Source of the DNA: Candidatus Kaiserbacteria bacterium
GTDB taxonomy: Bacteria > Patescibacteriota > Minisyncoccia > Phycocordibacterales > UBA12088
DNA: 12,481 nt
Reading direction: 5' to 3'
NCBI GenBank assembly: GCA_007116405.1
Contig: SKIN01000040.1
Location: forward strand, 1-12,481
Numbering within the stretch: the stretch's first letter is position 1; each line of letters begins with the position of its first letter. This document shows, in pieces, positions 1-5,576 of the stretch. The translations under genes were made by a program, and so were the position numbers. Under the pieces are notes generated by a model that ran no database searches, was not told where the DNA came from, and saw only the letters and a list, made by a program, of their open reading frames with translations.

Positions 1-16
1 CACAGAGAGAACATTC

Positions 17-44
17 GGAGAAGCACTTGGTTGTCTGCTTCTCC
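17..44. repeat. Inverted repeat, hairpin at window edge
   Basis: A perfect 9-bp inverted repeat (GGAGAAGCA at 17-25, TGCTTCTCC at 36-44) encloses a 10-nt loop. It can fold on either strand. Neither side has a clean run of T, so it is only a possible terminator for a gene outside the window. No gene is visible between it and position 177. Confidence 0.5.
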
Positions 45-111
45 ACTTTATTCAGCTTGTGAGCAATCGCAGGTTGATAGAGTAAAGTTCTTTTCAAAAA
101 CCCTGACGAGC

Positions 112-170
112 CGAAAGGTGTGGCCTTTCGTAAAAACCCTCGAAATAACGCCCACGGTTTCGTGGGCGTT
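112..170 (-). terminator. Two tandem hairpins after the 134-aa gene
   Basis: Downstream of the stop codon at 178 on the minus strand come two hairpins. The first has a 9-bp stem (AACGCCCAC 147-155 with 162-170, loop 156-161). The second has a 7-bp stem (112-118 with 124-130). On the minus strand the first is followed after several bases by GGGTTTTT, and the second is followed by another GGGTTTTT. They are plausible 3'-end structures for the 134-aa gene, though the first lacks the immediate U-tract of a classic intrinsic terminator. Confidence 0.45.
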
Positions 171-177
171 TGTTGTG

Positions 178-582
178 TTAGGACTGGTTTCCTCGCGACC
201 AGACGGCGTCGGGTGCACCATCATCCTCGGTGAGAAGTGCGATGGGGATGCGTGCGGGGACCACCACCCATTGTCCATGCGGACCGCCGGTGAGGCGCAG
301 CAGTACTCCGCCATACCCATCTTCCTGCGGTATCGAGAGCACTACGTCGCCTGTTGCCAGGCGGTCACCGATATGCAACGCGCGCGGCTGGGCGACACGG
401 GCGGTACGCAGGCGGTTCTGTCCTGTCCCGTACCGCACAACATGCTCGTCGTATCCATAGGTGCCGTGACCTACACCTGCTTTGGTCAACTCCTCGGGTG
501 GTCTCTCAAGCGCTTCATTGCTGAAGCGCCGCATGATGACCGAGTTTCTGCTCGGACGTTCTTGGGAATATATCGTACCCAT
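178..582 (-). CDS. Hypothetical protein, 134 aa
   Basis: I do not recognise this protein. The start was chosen at the ATG at 580-582 rather than the upstream start at 624, because the sequence GAGGAG lies 6 nt before it, one of the strongest ribosome binding sites in the window. The stop is TAA at 178-180. The N-terminal half is charged and Arg-rich (RPSRNSVIMRRFSNEALERP). The C-terminal half looks like a small beta-rich fold with alternating hydrophobic residues (GDRLATGDVVLSI, GQWVVVPARIPIALL). There is no signal peptide, membrane segment or cysteine pattern, so a soluble cytoplasmic protein is likely. It has its own candidate promoter overlapping the end of the upstream membrane-protein gene. 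The reading frame is supported by the ribosome binding site and sensible composition, not by family recognition. Confidence 0.65.
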   Translation of the reverse strand: MGTIYSQERPSRNSVIMRRFSNEALERPPEELTKAGVGHGTYGYDEHVVRYGTGQNRLRTARVAQPRALHIGDRLATGDVVLSIPQEDGYGGVLLRLTGGPHGQWVVVPARIPIALLTEDDGAPDAVWSRGNQS

Positions 583-624
583 GTCATGCTCCTCGTTGCG
601 TAAATGAACGGAACAACCGAGCAC

Positions 625-652
625 ATACTAGCAGGTTGGAGAGAAGGCGCAA
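625..652 (-). promoter_or_regulatory. Candidate promoter of the 134-aa gene
   Basis: On the minus strand, TTGCGC (647-652) and TAGTAT (625-630) are separated by 16 bp. Transcription would start near 618 and give a leader of about 36 nt containing the GAGGAG ribosome binding site. The same -35 hexamer, TTGCGC, is seen in the HU promoter. Confidence 0.4.
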
Positions 653-654
653 TC

Positions 655-1221
655 CTAACGTGCTACGCGAAACTTGTTGAAGAGGTGCACGGTGGAGGCC
701 CGTACGCGGGTAAGTGAGAGGTCCTCCTGTTGAACGACCCATTTGTACAGGAGGGGCGATACTACTGCGGCAAAGGTCACATTGCTTACGAGATGCAGGA
801 TAGTGAAGGGTATCTGCCCCGTGAGCGCCACCATGAATGGCTGTCCCCAGAAGAGGGGACCAATAGTGAGTCCTGTCACCGCATCGTAGAATAGCGTGCC
901 GAATACTGCGAATATGACGTAGTTACGAGGCCTGCTCTCGCGGTTCTTAAAGAAATAGTACGCGGCGATACCGAGGGAGCCGTAGGCGAGTGCGGTGATG
1001 AGCGTCCAGATGCCTACACGCATCGTAAAGAGGTCAAAGAGGACAATGGCAAGGAATGCGAACAGGAAACCACTCAGTGGCCCAAACCGCTTAGCAAACG
1101 GCATCATGGTGGTCATCACGGGCTCCACATTTGGTGGACGGAACGGAAGAAGACGGATCAAGAACACCATGACAAAACCAATGATGAACTTAAGTGCGTG
1201 CTTGTCGATGAATGACTTCAT
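655..1221 (-). CDS. Small polytopic membrane protein, ECF transporter S component-like (probable B12-related uptake)
   Basis: This 188-aa protein is very hydrophobic, with about five or six membrane segments (roughly residues 10-27, 47-63, 70-90, 102-118, 128-150 and 150-160s). An N-terminal PPNVEPVMTTMMPFAKRFGP stretch is followed by helices rich in Gly and aromatic residues. Length and layout match the S (substrate-binding) subunits of energy-coupling factor vitamin transporters, which work in the membrane with a shared EcfT and two EcfA ATPases; none of these partners is in this window. The ATG at 1219-1221 is preceded by AGGA ten bases upstream, inside a hairpin. A cobalamin riboswitch lies just upstream, so I infer that the cargo is cobalamin or a precursor. 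The protein alone does not reveal the substrate. Another small integral-membrane family of similar topology (for example MreD-like) is possible. Confidence 0.6.
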   Translation of the reverse strand: MKSFIDKHALKFIIGFVMVFLIRLLPFRPPNVEPVMTTMMPFAKRFGPLSGFLFAFLAIVLFDLFTMRVGIWTLITALAYGSLGIAAYYFFKNRESRPRNYVIFAVFGTLFYDAVTGLTIGPLFWGQPFMVALTGQIPFTILHLVSNVTFAAVVSPLLYKWVVQQEDLSLTRVRASTVHLFNKFRVAR

Positions 1222-1247
1222 AAAAAATAAATCCTGCGCAAGCAGGA
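1222..1247 (-). promoter_or_regulatory. Expression platform hairpin sequestering the RBS
   Basis: On the minus strand TCCTGC (1242-1247) pairs with GCAGGA (1232-1237) around the loop TTGC. The 3' arm contains the AGGA that would serve as ribosome binding site for the ATG at 1221. The stem is directly followed by TTTATTTTTT (1222-1231). It can therefore act as a lid on the ribosome binding site or as a weak intrinsic terminator placed immediately before the start codon. Confidence 0.6.
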
Positions 1248-1262
1248 ATATGGTGCTTAGCG

Positions 1263-1375
1263 CGAGCTAGTAATCGTTCGTTGAAGGGATCGGACTTACC
1301 GACCTTTGGCCGGAACACCGTTGCGCGACAGTGTCGGGATCACACCGACTTCACCATTCCGCGAACCTTGCTCAA
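1263..1375 (-). ncRNA. Cobalamin riboswitch (compact)
   Basis: Reading the minus strand, the core matches the cobalamin riboswitch family. P3 is GGAAU (1356-1360) with GUUCC (1312-1316). GAA precedes P5, GUCGG/CCGAC (1345-1349 with 1333-1337), whose 7-nt loop is UGUGAUC. Next comes ACUG-UCGCGCAA-CGGU (1317-1332), the conserved P6 and B12-box part. A short P7 hairpin and AAGUCCGA (1289-1296) follow. P1 can form from AAGG (1366-1369) and CCUU (1284-1287). Immediately after it lies P13, CGAAC/GCUCG (1276-1280 with 1263-1267, one mismatch), with loop GAUUACUA. GAUUAC in that loop pairs over six bases with GUGAUC of L5 (one wobble), the kissing loop diagnostic of this family. From GAA through CGGU the segment aligns without gaps to the E. 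coli btuB element as I recall it. It sits between the HU terminator and the membrane-protein gene it should control. Confidence 0.85.
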
Positions 1376-1402
1376 TGATACTGTACTCCTCGAAAAACAC
1401 AA
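1375..1402 (-). promoter_or_regulatory. Candidate promoter of the riboswitch transcript
   Basis: TTGTGT (1397-1402) and TATCAT (1375-1380) on the minus strand are 16 bp apart and would start transcription near 1368, at the 5' arm of riboswitch helix P1. The -35 overlaps the tail of the HU terminator, so read-through from HU is the alternative source of the transcript. Confidence 0.35.
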
Positions 1403-1425
1403 AACCCGCAAAAAGCGGGCTTTGT
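1399..1425 (-). terminator. Terminator of the HU gene
   Basis: An 11-bp stem with one G-U pair (ACAAAGCCCGC at 1415-1425 with GCGGGTTTTGT at 1399-1409) closes a TTTTT loop. More T residues follow (TTTTT at 1393-1397). It starts about 20 nt after the HU stop codon. Confidence 0.8.
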
Positions 1426-1445
1426 GATAGGTAAATAGCGTACTG

Positions 1446-1718
1446 CTATTTGACTGCATCCTTCAAACCCTTTGCCGCGCGGAACTTTGGTACGCGCATT
1501 GCGGGGATCTGAATGGTCTCGCCGGTGCGAGGATTGCGGCCGGTGCGAGCAGGACGCATCTTGGTCGAGAAGATGCCGAGGCCCGCTATGGAAACCTCTT
1601 CACCTGACTTCAATGCACCTGAAATGCTGTCGATCATGGTTTCGACGGCGCGTTCTGCGTCCGCCTTGGTGCCACCAAGGACACCGTGAACCTTCTCTAT
1701 GATCTCTGCTTTGTTCAT
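1446..1718 (-). CDS. hup: HU-family DNA-binding protein
   Basis: This is a 90-aa HU/IHF-type nucleoid protein that bends and compacts DNA as a dimer. The full family pattern is present: N-terminal helices (MNKAEIIEKV through about residue 40), the beta saddle (EEVSIAGLGIFSTKMRPAR) and the DNA-grasping arm with the signature GRNPRTGETIQIPA, ending in VPKFRAAKGLKDAVK. The length is the usual 90 residues. The start was set at the ATG at 1716-1718 because the family always begins at this point; a longer open frame upstream is not conserved-looking. No Shine-Dalgarno precedes it. The gene has its own promoter (1778-1805) and a strong terminator, so it is a single-gene unit. Confidence 0.95.
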   Translation of the reverse strand: MNKAEIIEKVHGVLGGTKADAERAVETMIDSISGALKSGEEVSIAGLGIFSTKMRPARTGRNPRTGETIQIPAMRVPKFRAAKGLKDAVK

Positions 1719-1777
1719 GGAGTAAACGTAATTACAAGTACGCTGGTAATGACCACGTGATGCGTGATACTGCAAAA

Positions 1778-1805
1778 AGTATACAGAACGCCTTTTTCCG
1801 CGCAA
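1778..1805 (-). promoter_or_regulatory. Candidate promoter of hup
   Basis: On the minus strand TTGCGC (1800-1805) and TATACT (1778-1783) are 16 bp apart. Transcription would begin near 1771, giving a leader of about 53 nt that contains no obvious ribosome binding site. Confidence 0.5.
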
Positions 1806-1987
1806 TGCCCCGTGCGGTATAGCGAACGCGTGCACAGCACCATGCGGCGTTTCCCTGCACGACAACGCACGAATCGCAGTGTGTCGGTATGTAGCGCGCA
1901 TGGTCGCGCTTATGTCCCATCATCAAGAAACGCCGGCACACGTCTGAAAAGGCGGCGGGGGTGGGGCCGGACGTCTAGATGCTCTGG

Positions 1988-2015
1988 TTGCGCGTCACAC
2001 AAGCAGAACGCGCAA
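1988..2015. repeat. Inverted repeat TTGCGCGT-N12-ACGCGCAA
   Basis: A perfect 8-bp inverted repeat with a 12-nt spacer, lying some 180 bp upstream of the HU promoter. It could be a protein-binding site or an RNA hairpin. It is not followed by a T-tract on either strand. Confidence 0.5.
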
Positions 2016-2171
2016 AGCTGAATAATATGGCTTATAGTATAGCTATATTCGCTATGCGTACGTTACCTGACACCGTCCTGCATGCCTTTTCGGTGAGCGA
2101 ACGACCGTACGTCATACTCCCCACACACCATCTGGACACCCACACTGCGTTACCTGTCGTGAGGCGGACAA

Positions 2172-2198
2172 CCAAAGGCCCCGAATTGAGGCCTTTGG
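2172..2198 (-). terminator. Hairpin downstream of RNase Y gene
   Basis: CCAAAGGCC (2172-2180) pairs with GGCCTTTGG (2190-2198) around a 9-nt loop. On the minus strand it lies about 95 nt after the RNase Y stop and is followed only by TTGTCC. It is a possible transcript 3' end, but not a classic intrinsic terminator. Confidence 0.4.
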
Positions 2199-2292
2199 CG
2201 TGAACGAAACCGTTGTGCCTCCTACAAAAGGATCAGGAAACACGGTACGTACTGAATATTTTATGCAACGGAAATCAGCCAGTGACAATGGT

Positions 2293-3822
2293 CTACCGCG
2301 CGAATTCTATTGCCCTGCTCTCTCGTATCACCGCAACCTTTATTTCTCCCGGATACTTGAGTTCTTGCTCGATACGGACAGCGATGTTGCGCGCGAGGTC
2401 ACGTGCTTCAAGATCACTTATCGCATCAGGTCGCACGAAGATACGCACTTCGCGTCCCGCAGCAATAGCGTAGCTTTTCTCAATGCCGGGGAAACTGTTG
2501 GCGATATCCTCTAGCTCTTGCAAACGCTTCAGGTAGTTCTCCACCGAATCACGGCGCGCGCCGGGTCTTCCGCCGCTAATAGCGTCAGCGACCTGCACGA
2601 TGATGCTCTCCGGTGTTTCGTACGGATACTCCTCATGATGGCTTTGCATCGCTTTGATGATGCGATCATCGACGCCGAATTTCTGAAGGATGCGGCGCCC
2701 TATTTCAACGTGCGTACCTTGCACATCATGATCAACGGCTTTACCGATGTCATGCACCAATGCTCCTGCACGGGCAATTTGCACGTCAGCACCAAGCTCC
2801 TCCGCAAGCATGCCTGAGATGTGCGCCATCTCTATTGAGTGCTGGAGTACATTCTGCCCATAACTCGTACGGAAATGGAGGCGACCAAGGATCATGAGCA
2901 CCCTCGGATCGAGGTTGAGCACTCCTGCTTCATATGCGGCTTGTTCACCCTTCTCTTTAATGATGCGGTTGATTTCATCAGTAGCCTTCTGTACCGAGTC
3001 TTCTATCTTTGCCGGCTGTATTCTGCCGTCAATGATAAGGTTCTCCAGTGCGACGCGTGCTATCTGTCGGCGCACAGGGTCGAAACAGGAAAGCGTAATG
3101 AGGCCCGGCGTATCGTCGATGAGCACATCAACACCGGTCGCGCGCTCGAACGCACGGATGTTCCTTCCCTCTTTCCCAATGATCTTACCCTTGATCTCCT
3201 CGCTCGGTAGCGCTATTGAGGTGGTGAGTACATCTGTCGTTACTGCGTTACCAAGACGGTGGATAGCGGTAGTGAGTATCTCACGCGCCTTACTCTCAAG
3301 CTTCTCCGCGCCAAACTGCTCAAGCTTCTGCATGCGGACCACCATATCCTGTTGACTCTCCTTTTCGAGTCGCACCATGAGCTCCTCTTTCGCCTCCTCT
3401 TTTGAAAGCTTTGCAACCCGCTCAAGCGCGGTGTCTTGCTCTTTTTTCATTTCGTCCACACGCGCTTTTACGGTATGAACCTCTTCTATCTTCTTTTTGA
3501 CCTGCTCCACCTCGGTGTCGAGGTCTTGCTGGCGCTTGTCCAGGAACACTTCCCTGTCTAAGATGCGGGATTCCGCCTTTTTAATGAAGTCTTGCTTCTC
3601 TTTGAGTTCCTTTTCGACTTCTTTCTTACGCTCCTCTACATCCTTCTTTGCTTCTTCTTCTATCTTCTGCGCTTTCTCCTTTGCTTCAAGCATCATTTGC
3701 TTGATCTCGAGCTCCATGGAGCCCTTCTTTCCCGCAGACACGACATAACGCAGGTAGTAGCCCAACGCTCCACCTGCAACAGCCGCTATGAGCGGGAGCA
3801 GTACTGTAAGTAATGGCGACAT
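2293..3822 (-). CDS. rny: Ribonuclease Y
   Basis: This 509-aa protein is the membrane-anchored endoribonuclease that starts mRNA decay in many bacteria lacking RNase E. All parts are in order: an N-terminal membrane anchor (residues 2-27), a long charged coiled coil (about 35-195), a KH RNA-binding domain with the GxxG loop IIGKEGRN (about 214-221), and an HD phosphohydrolase domain (QHSIEMAH at about 327 and the metal-binding HDIGK at 357-361). The conserved GGRPGARRDSVENY follows, then a C-terminal domain. The length is close to the usual 510-520 residues. I chose the ATG at 3820-3822 because the anchor begins right there; an in-frame TTG at 3852 would add ten unlikely residues. No Shine-Dalgarno is evident. 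A promoter 200 nt upstream implies a long leader. Confidence 0.95.
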   Translation of the reverse strand: MSPLLTVLLPLIAAVAGGALGYYLRYVVSAGKKGSMELEIKQMMLEAKEKAQKIEEEAKKDVEERKKEVEKELKEKQDFIKKAESRILDREVFLDKRQQDLDTEVEQVKKKIEEVHTVKARVDEMKKEQDTALERVAKLSKEEAKEELMVRLEKESQQDMVVRMQKLEQFGAEKLESKAREILTTAIHRLGNAVTTDVLTTSIALPSEEIKGKIIGKEGRNIRAFERATGVDVLIDDTPGLITLSCFDPVRRQIARVALENLIIDGRIQPAKIEDSVQKATDEINRIIKEKGEQAAYEAGVLNLDPRVLMILGRLHFRTSYGQNVLQHSIEMAHISGMLAEELGADVQIARAGALVHDIGKAVDHDVQGTHVEIGRRILQKFGVDDRIIKAMQSHHEEYPYETPESIIVQVADAISGGRPGARRDSVENYLKRLQELEDIANSFPGIEKSYAIAAGREVRIFVRPDAISDLEARDLARNIAVRIEQELKYPGEIKVAVIRESRAIEFAR

Positions 3823-4022
3823 ACGTAACGGGTGAGTCCCGCACCGCCACAACGCTTAAATGCTTGGAATTACAGGGTTTTTCCCATCAAGGTCAAGAAC
3901 AGGCGTTTAGAGCACTCATTCGAGTGTCTTGGCTTTGCTGTGTAGTTCGAAAGCTGAGAAAGCATGCGGTCAGTAACGGTTCCTCGGTTAGTTCAATAAT
4001 ATATTCGTTATTCCGTACTAGC
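3823..4022 (-). other. Long 5' leader region of RNase Y gene
   Basis: Nearly 200 bases lie between the candidate promoter and the RNase Y start codon. There is no convincing gene. Only small hairpins are visible (GGGAAAAACCC near 3875-3885), and I recognise no riboswitch. The length could allow regulation of transcript stability or translation. Confidence 0.4.
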
Positions 4023-4050
4023 ACTATAGCAAAGTTTAGCAACCATGCAA
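4023..4050 (-). promoter_or_regulatory. Candidate promoter of rny
   Basis: Minus-strand TTGCAT (4045-4050) and TATAGT (4023-4028) are separated by 16 bp, a good sigma-70 match. Transcription would start near 4016. Confidence 0.5.
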
Positions 4051-4071
4051 AATTGAGGGGTGACATGAGAC

Positions 4072-4102
4072 GACCCGCCGACACGATACGTGTCAGCGGG
4101 TC
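4072..4102 (-). terminator. Strong hairpin after the 46-aa gene
   Basis: A 14-bp stem (4072-4085 with 4089-4102, one G-U on the minus strand) closes a 3-nt loop. It lies 22 nt after the stop codon of the 46-aa gene. There is no following T-tract on either strand, so it may be a 3'-stabilising hairpin or a factor-assisted terminator rather than a classic one. Confidence 0.55.
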
Positions 4103-4124
4103 ATGTTCCAAAAAAGAAGTGTTC

Positions 4125-4265
4125 TTACTCAGCCGCAGGTGCTGCGGGAGCCTCTTCGGCAGGAGCTTCAGCAGGAGCCTCGGTCGCGGGTGCCTCCGTT
4201 GCGGGAGTGTCTGCGACAGGTTCTGCGGGAACACCGGTGTCCGTTCCTGTTGTATCTGGGTCCAT
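4125..4265 (-). CDS. Small acidic Ala/Pro/Glu-rich protein, 46 aa
   Basis: A short gene reading MDPDTTGTDTGVPAEPVADT and then a low-complexity run of Ala, Pro, Glu and Thr with ATEAP/AEAP repeats, ending in AAPAAE and TAA. It has a dedicated candidate promoter and a strong hairpin after the stop, and its acidic composition is coherent, unlike the Cys/Arg-rich or Ser/Ala-rich shadow frames in the same stretch. It has no cysteine, no aromatic residue and no membrane segment, so it is likely intrinsically disordered. The function is unknown. Acidic Ala/Pro-rich tails and tiny proteins of this kind occur in CPR genomes, but I cannot assign a family. No Shine-Dalgarno is visible before the ATG at 4263-4265. 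Confidence 0.6.
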   Translation of the reverse strand: MDPDTTGTDTGVPAEPVADTPATEAPATEAPAEAPAEEAPAAPAAE

Positions 4266-4282
4266 GGTATTGCTTGGTTAGG

Positions 4283-4312
4283 CTTATAATGGCTGCGCCT
4301 CGCACCGGCCAA
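4283..4312 (-). promoter_or_regulatory. Candidate promoter of the 46-aa gene
   Basis: Minus-strand TTGGCC (4307-4312) and TATAAG (4283-4288) are 18 bp apart. Transcription would start near 4276, giving a leader of about 10 nt. Confidence 0.4.
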
Positions 4313-4390
4313 ACGGCCGACACACCATGGCACAATCGTCGTACAGGGTCAGAGACCGTGCGCGACGTTCGTAAGTATACCACATTAGAG

Positions 4391-5476
4391 TCACTGGTGC
4401 AGATGCACGGTCCTGGTTGGGAAGGCAAAGTGTATGTCTTCCTGCTCAAAACGCTCCATTATCTTCAGATTGATATCTTGCTGAATATCCATGTACATGC
4501 CGTAGTCTGACTTGAGTACGTAATATACTATCTCAAAATCGAGGGCTGACTCTGCAAAACCGGCGAAGTGAGCCCTGTCGAAGCGTACGGACTCGGACCC
4601 TTCTATTATTTGCCGCACCATTGAGGGTATTTCCCGCACCTTATGTACTGGTGTGCTATACAGTACGCCGAACCTGAATACAACACGACGCTCTTCCATC
4701 AGTTTGAAGTTGCGTATCTTGGTATTGGTCAACTCTTTGTTTGAAAGCACCACCTCTTCTCCTGAAAGGGAGCGTATGCGCGTTGATTTGATGCCGATAT
4801 GCTTCACGACACCCATGGTGTCCCCAACAATGATGAAGTCACCTATCTTGAATGGTTTGTCGAAGTAGAGCGAGAACGAGCTGAAGAGGTCCGAGAGGAT
4901 ACCCTGCAGTGCGAATGCCACCGCAATACCAATGATACCGGCACCGGCCACCAACGACGTGACATCCACGCCAAAGTTAGAGAGGACGAGCAGAACACCG
5001 AGCACCCACATGACTCCCTTTGCGATGCTGGTGAGCAGGTGCAGTGCGGACTTCGTGTTCTCGTCCCGCTCCTTGGTGAGGTGGTGAAATACGACCTCCT
5101 CAACCACGATACCTACGACAATGACCGCCTGGTAGATCGCCCAGAGCAGCAGTATTGCCGTGACAAGATTGTCAGCAATGCCAGTGATCTCAAGTGGCCT
5201 CAGTGCAAGCCAAAATGCCAAGAATAAATAGAACGGGGGACGAAAGCTGCGCACTATCTTCACAAACGCGTCATCAAGGTCGGTTTCGGTCCGCTTTGCT
5301 ATCGCACCTATCCACGAGAGGACCAGGTGCTGCATGATGCCAAGCGCAAGAATGCCAAGTAGAAATACGGTGGCTGCGAGCGCGTATGACGCTATCGTAT
5401 TACCGAGAAACACTGCATCGGGCGAAATGTTTCCATACTCCAACGCTGCCCCTACGAATGTGTTGAGTCGTTCCAT
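4391..5476 (-). CDS. MscS-family mechanosensitive ion channel
   Basis: This 361-aa protein opens under membrane tension to release solutes during hypo-osmotic shock. It has about five membrane helices (near residues 26-50, 80-96, 103-126, 149-168 and 172-192), two more than minimal E. coli MscS. The last is the pore helix, Gly/Ala-rich (SLVAGAGIIGIAVAFALQG). It runs into the family signature SLYFDKPFKIGDFI and the beta domain (STRIRSLSGEEVVLSN). The C-terminal alpha-beta domain ends with FPTRTVHL, a typical MscS ending. The gene starts at the ATG at 5476, stops at TGA, and has no Shine-Dalgarno. A -10-like TATACT 14 nt upstream of the start implies a very short leader. The family assignment is firm; the subfamily is not. 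Confidence 0.93.
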   Translation of the reverse strand: MERLNTFVGAALEYGNISPDAVFLGNTIASYALAATVFLLGILALGIMQHLVLSWIGAIAKRTETDLDDAFVKIVRSFRPPFYLFLAFWLALRPLEITGIADNLVTAILLLWAIYQAVIVVGIVVEEVVFHHLTKERDENTKSALHLLTSIAKGVMWVLGVLLVLSNFGVDVTSLVAGAGIIGIAVAFALQGILSDLFSSFSLYFDKPFKIGDFIIVGDTMGVVKHIGIKSTRIRSLSGEEVVLSNKELTNTKIRNFKLMEERRVVFRFGVLYSTPVHKVREIPSMVRQIIEGSESVRFDRAHFAGFAESALDFEIVYYVLKSDYGMYMDIQQDINLKIMERFEQEDIHFAFPTRTVHLHQ

Positions 5477-5490
5477 AGCACGTAATGGAC

Positions 5491-5496
5491 AGTATA
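5491..5496 (-). promoter_or_regulatory. Candidate -10 box of the MscS gene
   Basis: Minus-strand TATACT lies 14 nt before the ATG. No good -35 hexamer is visible. If used, transcription would start about 8 nt before the start codon, too short for a normal ribosome binding site. Confidence 0.35.
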
Positions 5497-5576
5497 CCCA
5501 ATTTGGTAGGGCATGCCCACCGCTTTACATGATCGTATGTGGAAGAGGCACGACCGAAATGCCGTGCGTCGCAGAC

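Larger units (their letters stand above)
1806..2292. other. Intergenic region between RNase Y and HU genes
   Basis: No convincing gene was found here. Short open frames on both strands lack ribosome binding sites and recognisable sequence. The region contains three inverted repeats: TTGCGCGT/ACGCGCAA (1988-1995 with 2008-2015), the 10-bp palindrome TATAGCTATA (2038-2047), and a 9-bp stem at 2172-2198. No tRNA or known RNA family could be recognised. Confidence 0.6.

Noticed and set aside
31..603. Plus-strand open frame of 190 codons
   Set aside because: It lies opposite the 134-aa minus-strand gene, has no ribosome binding site at its start, crosses two hairpins, and shows mixed Cys/Arg/Ser composition typical of an antisense shadow.
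1979..2203. Plus-strand 74-codon frame in the rny-hup gap
   Set aside because: No ribosome binding site, no recognisable composition, and it runs through a hairpin; not enough to call a gene.
3592..3813. Plus-strand Phe/Leu-rich frame resembling a membrane protein
   Set aside because: It is the antisense image of the Lys/Glu-rich RNase Y coiled coil.
3893..4067. Minus-strand frame beginning MSPLNFAWLLNFAIV ahead of RNase Y
   Set aside because: It would start upstream of the candidate rny promoter, inside no clear transcript, with only a poor ribosome binding site; the hydrophobic start may be chance.
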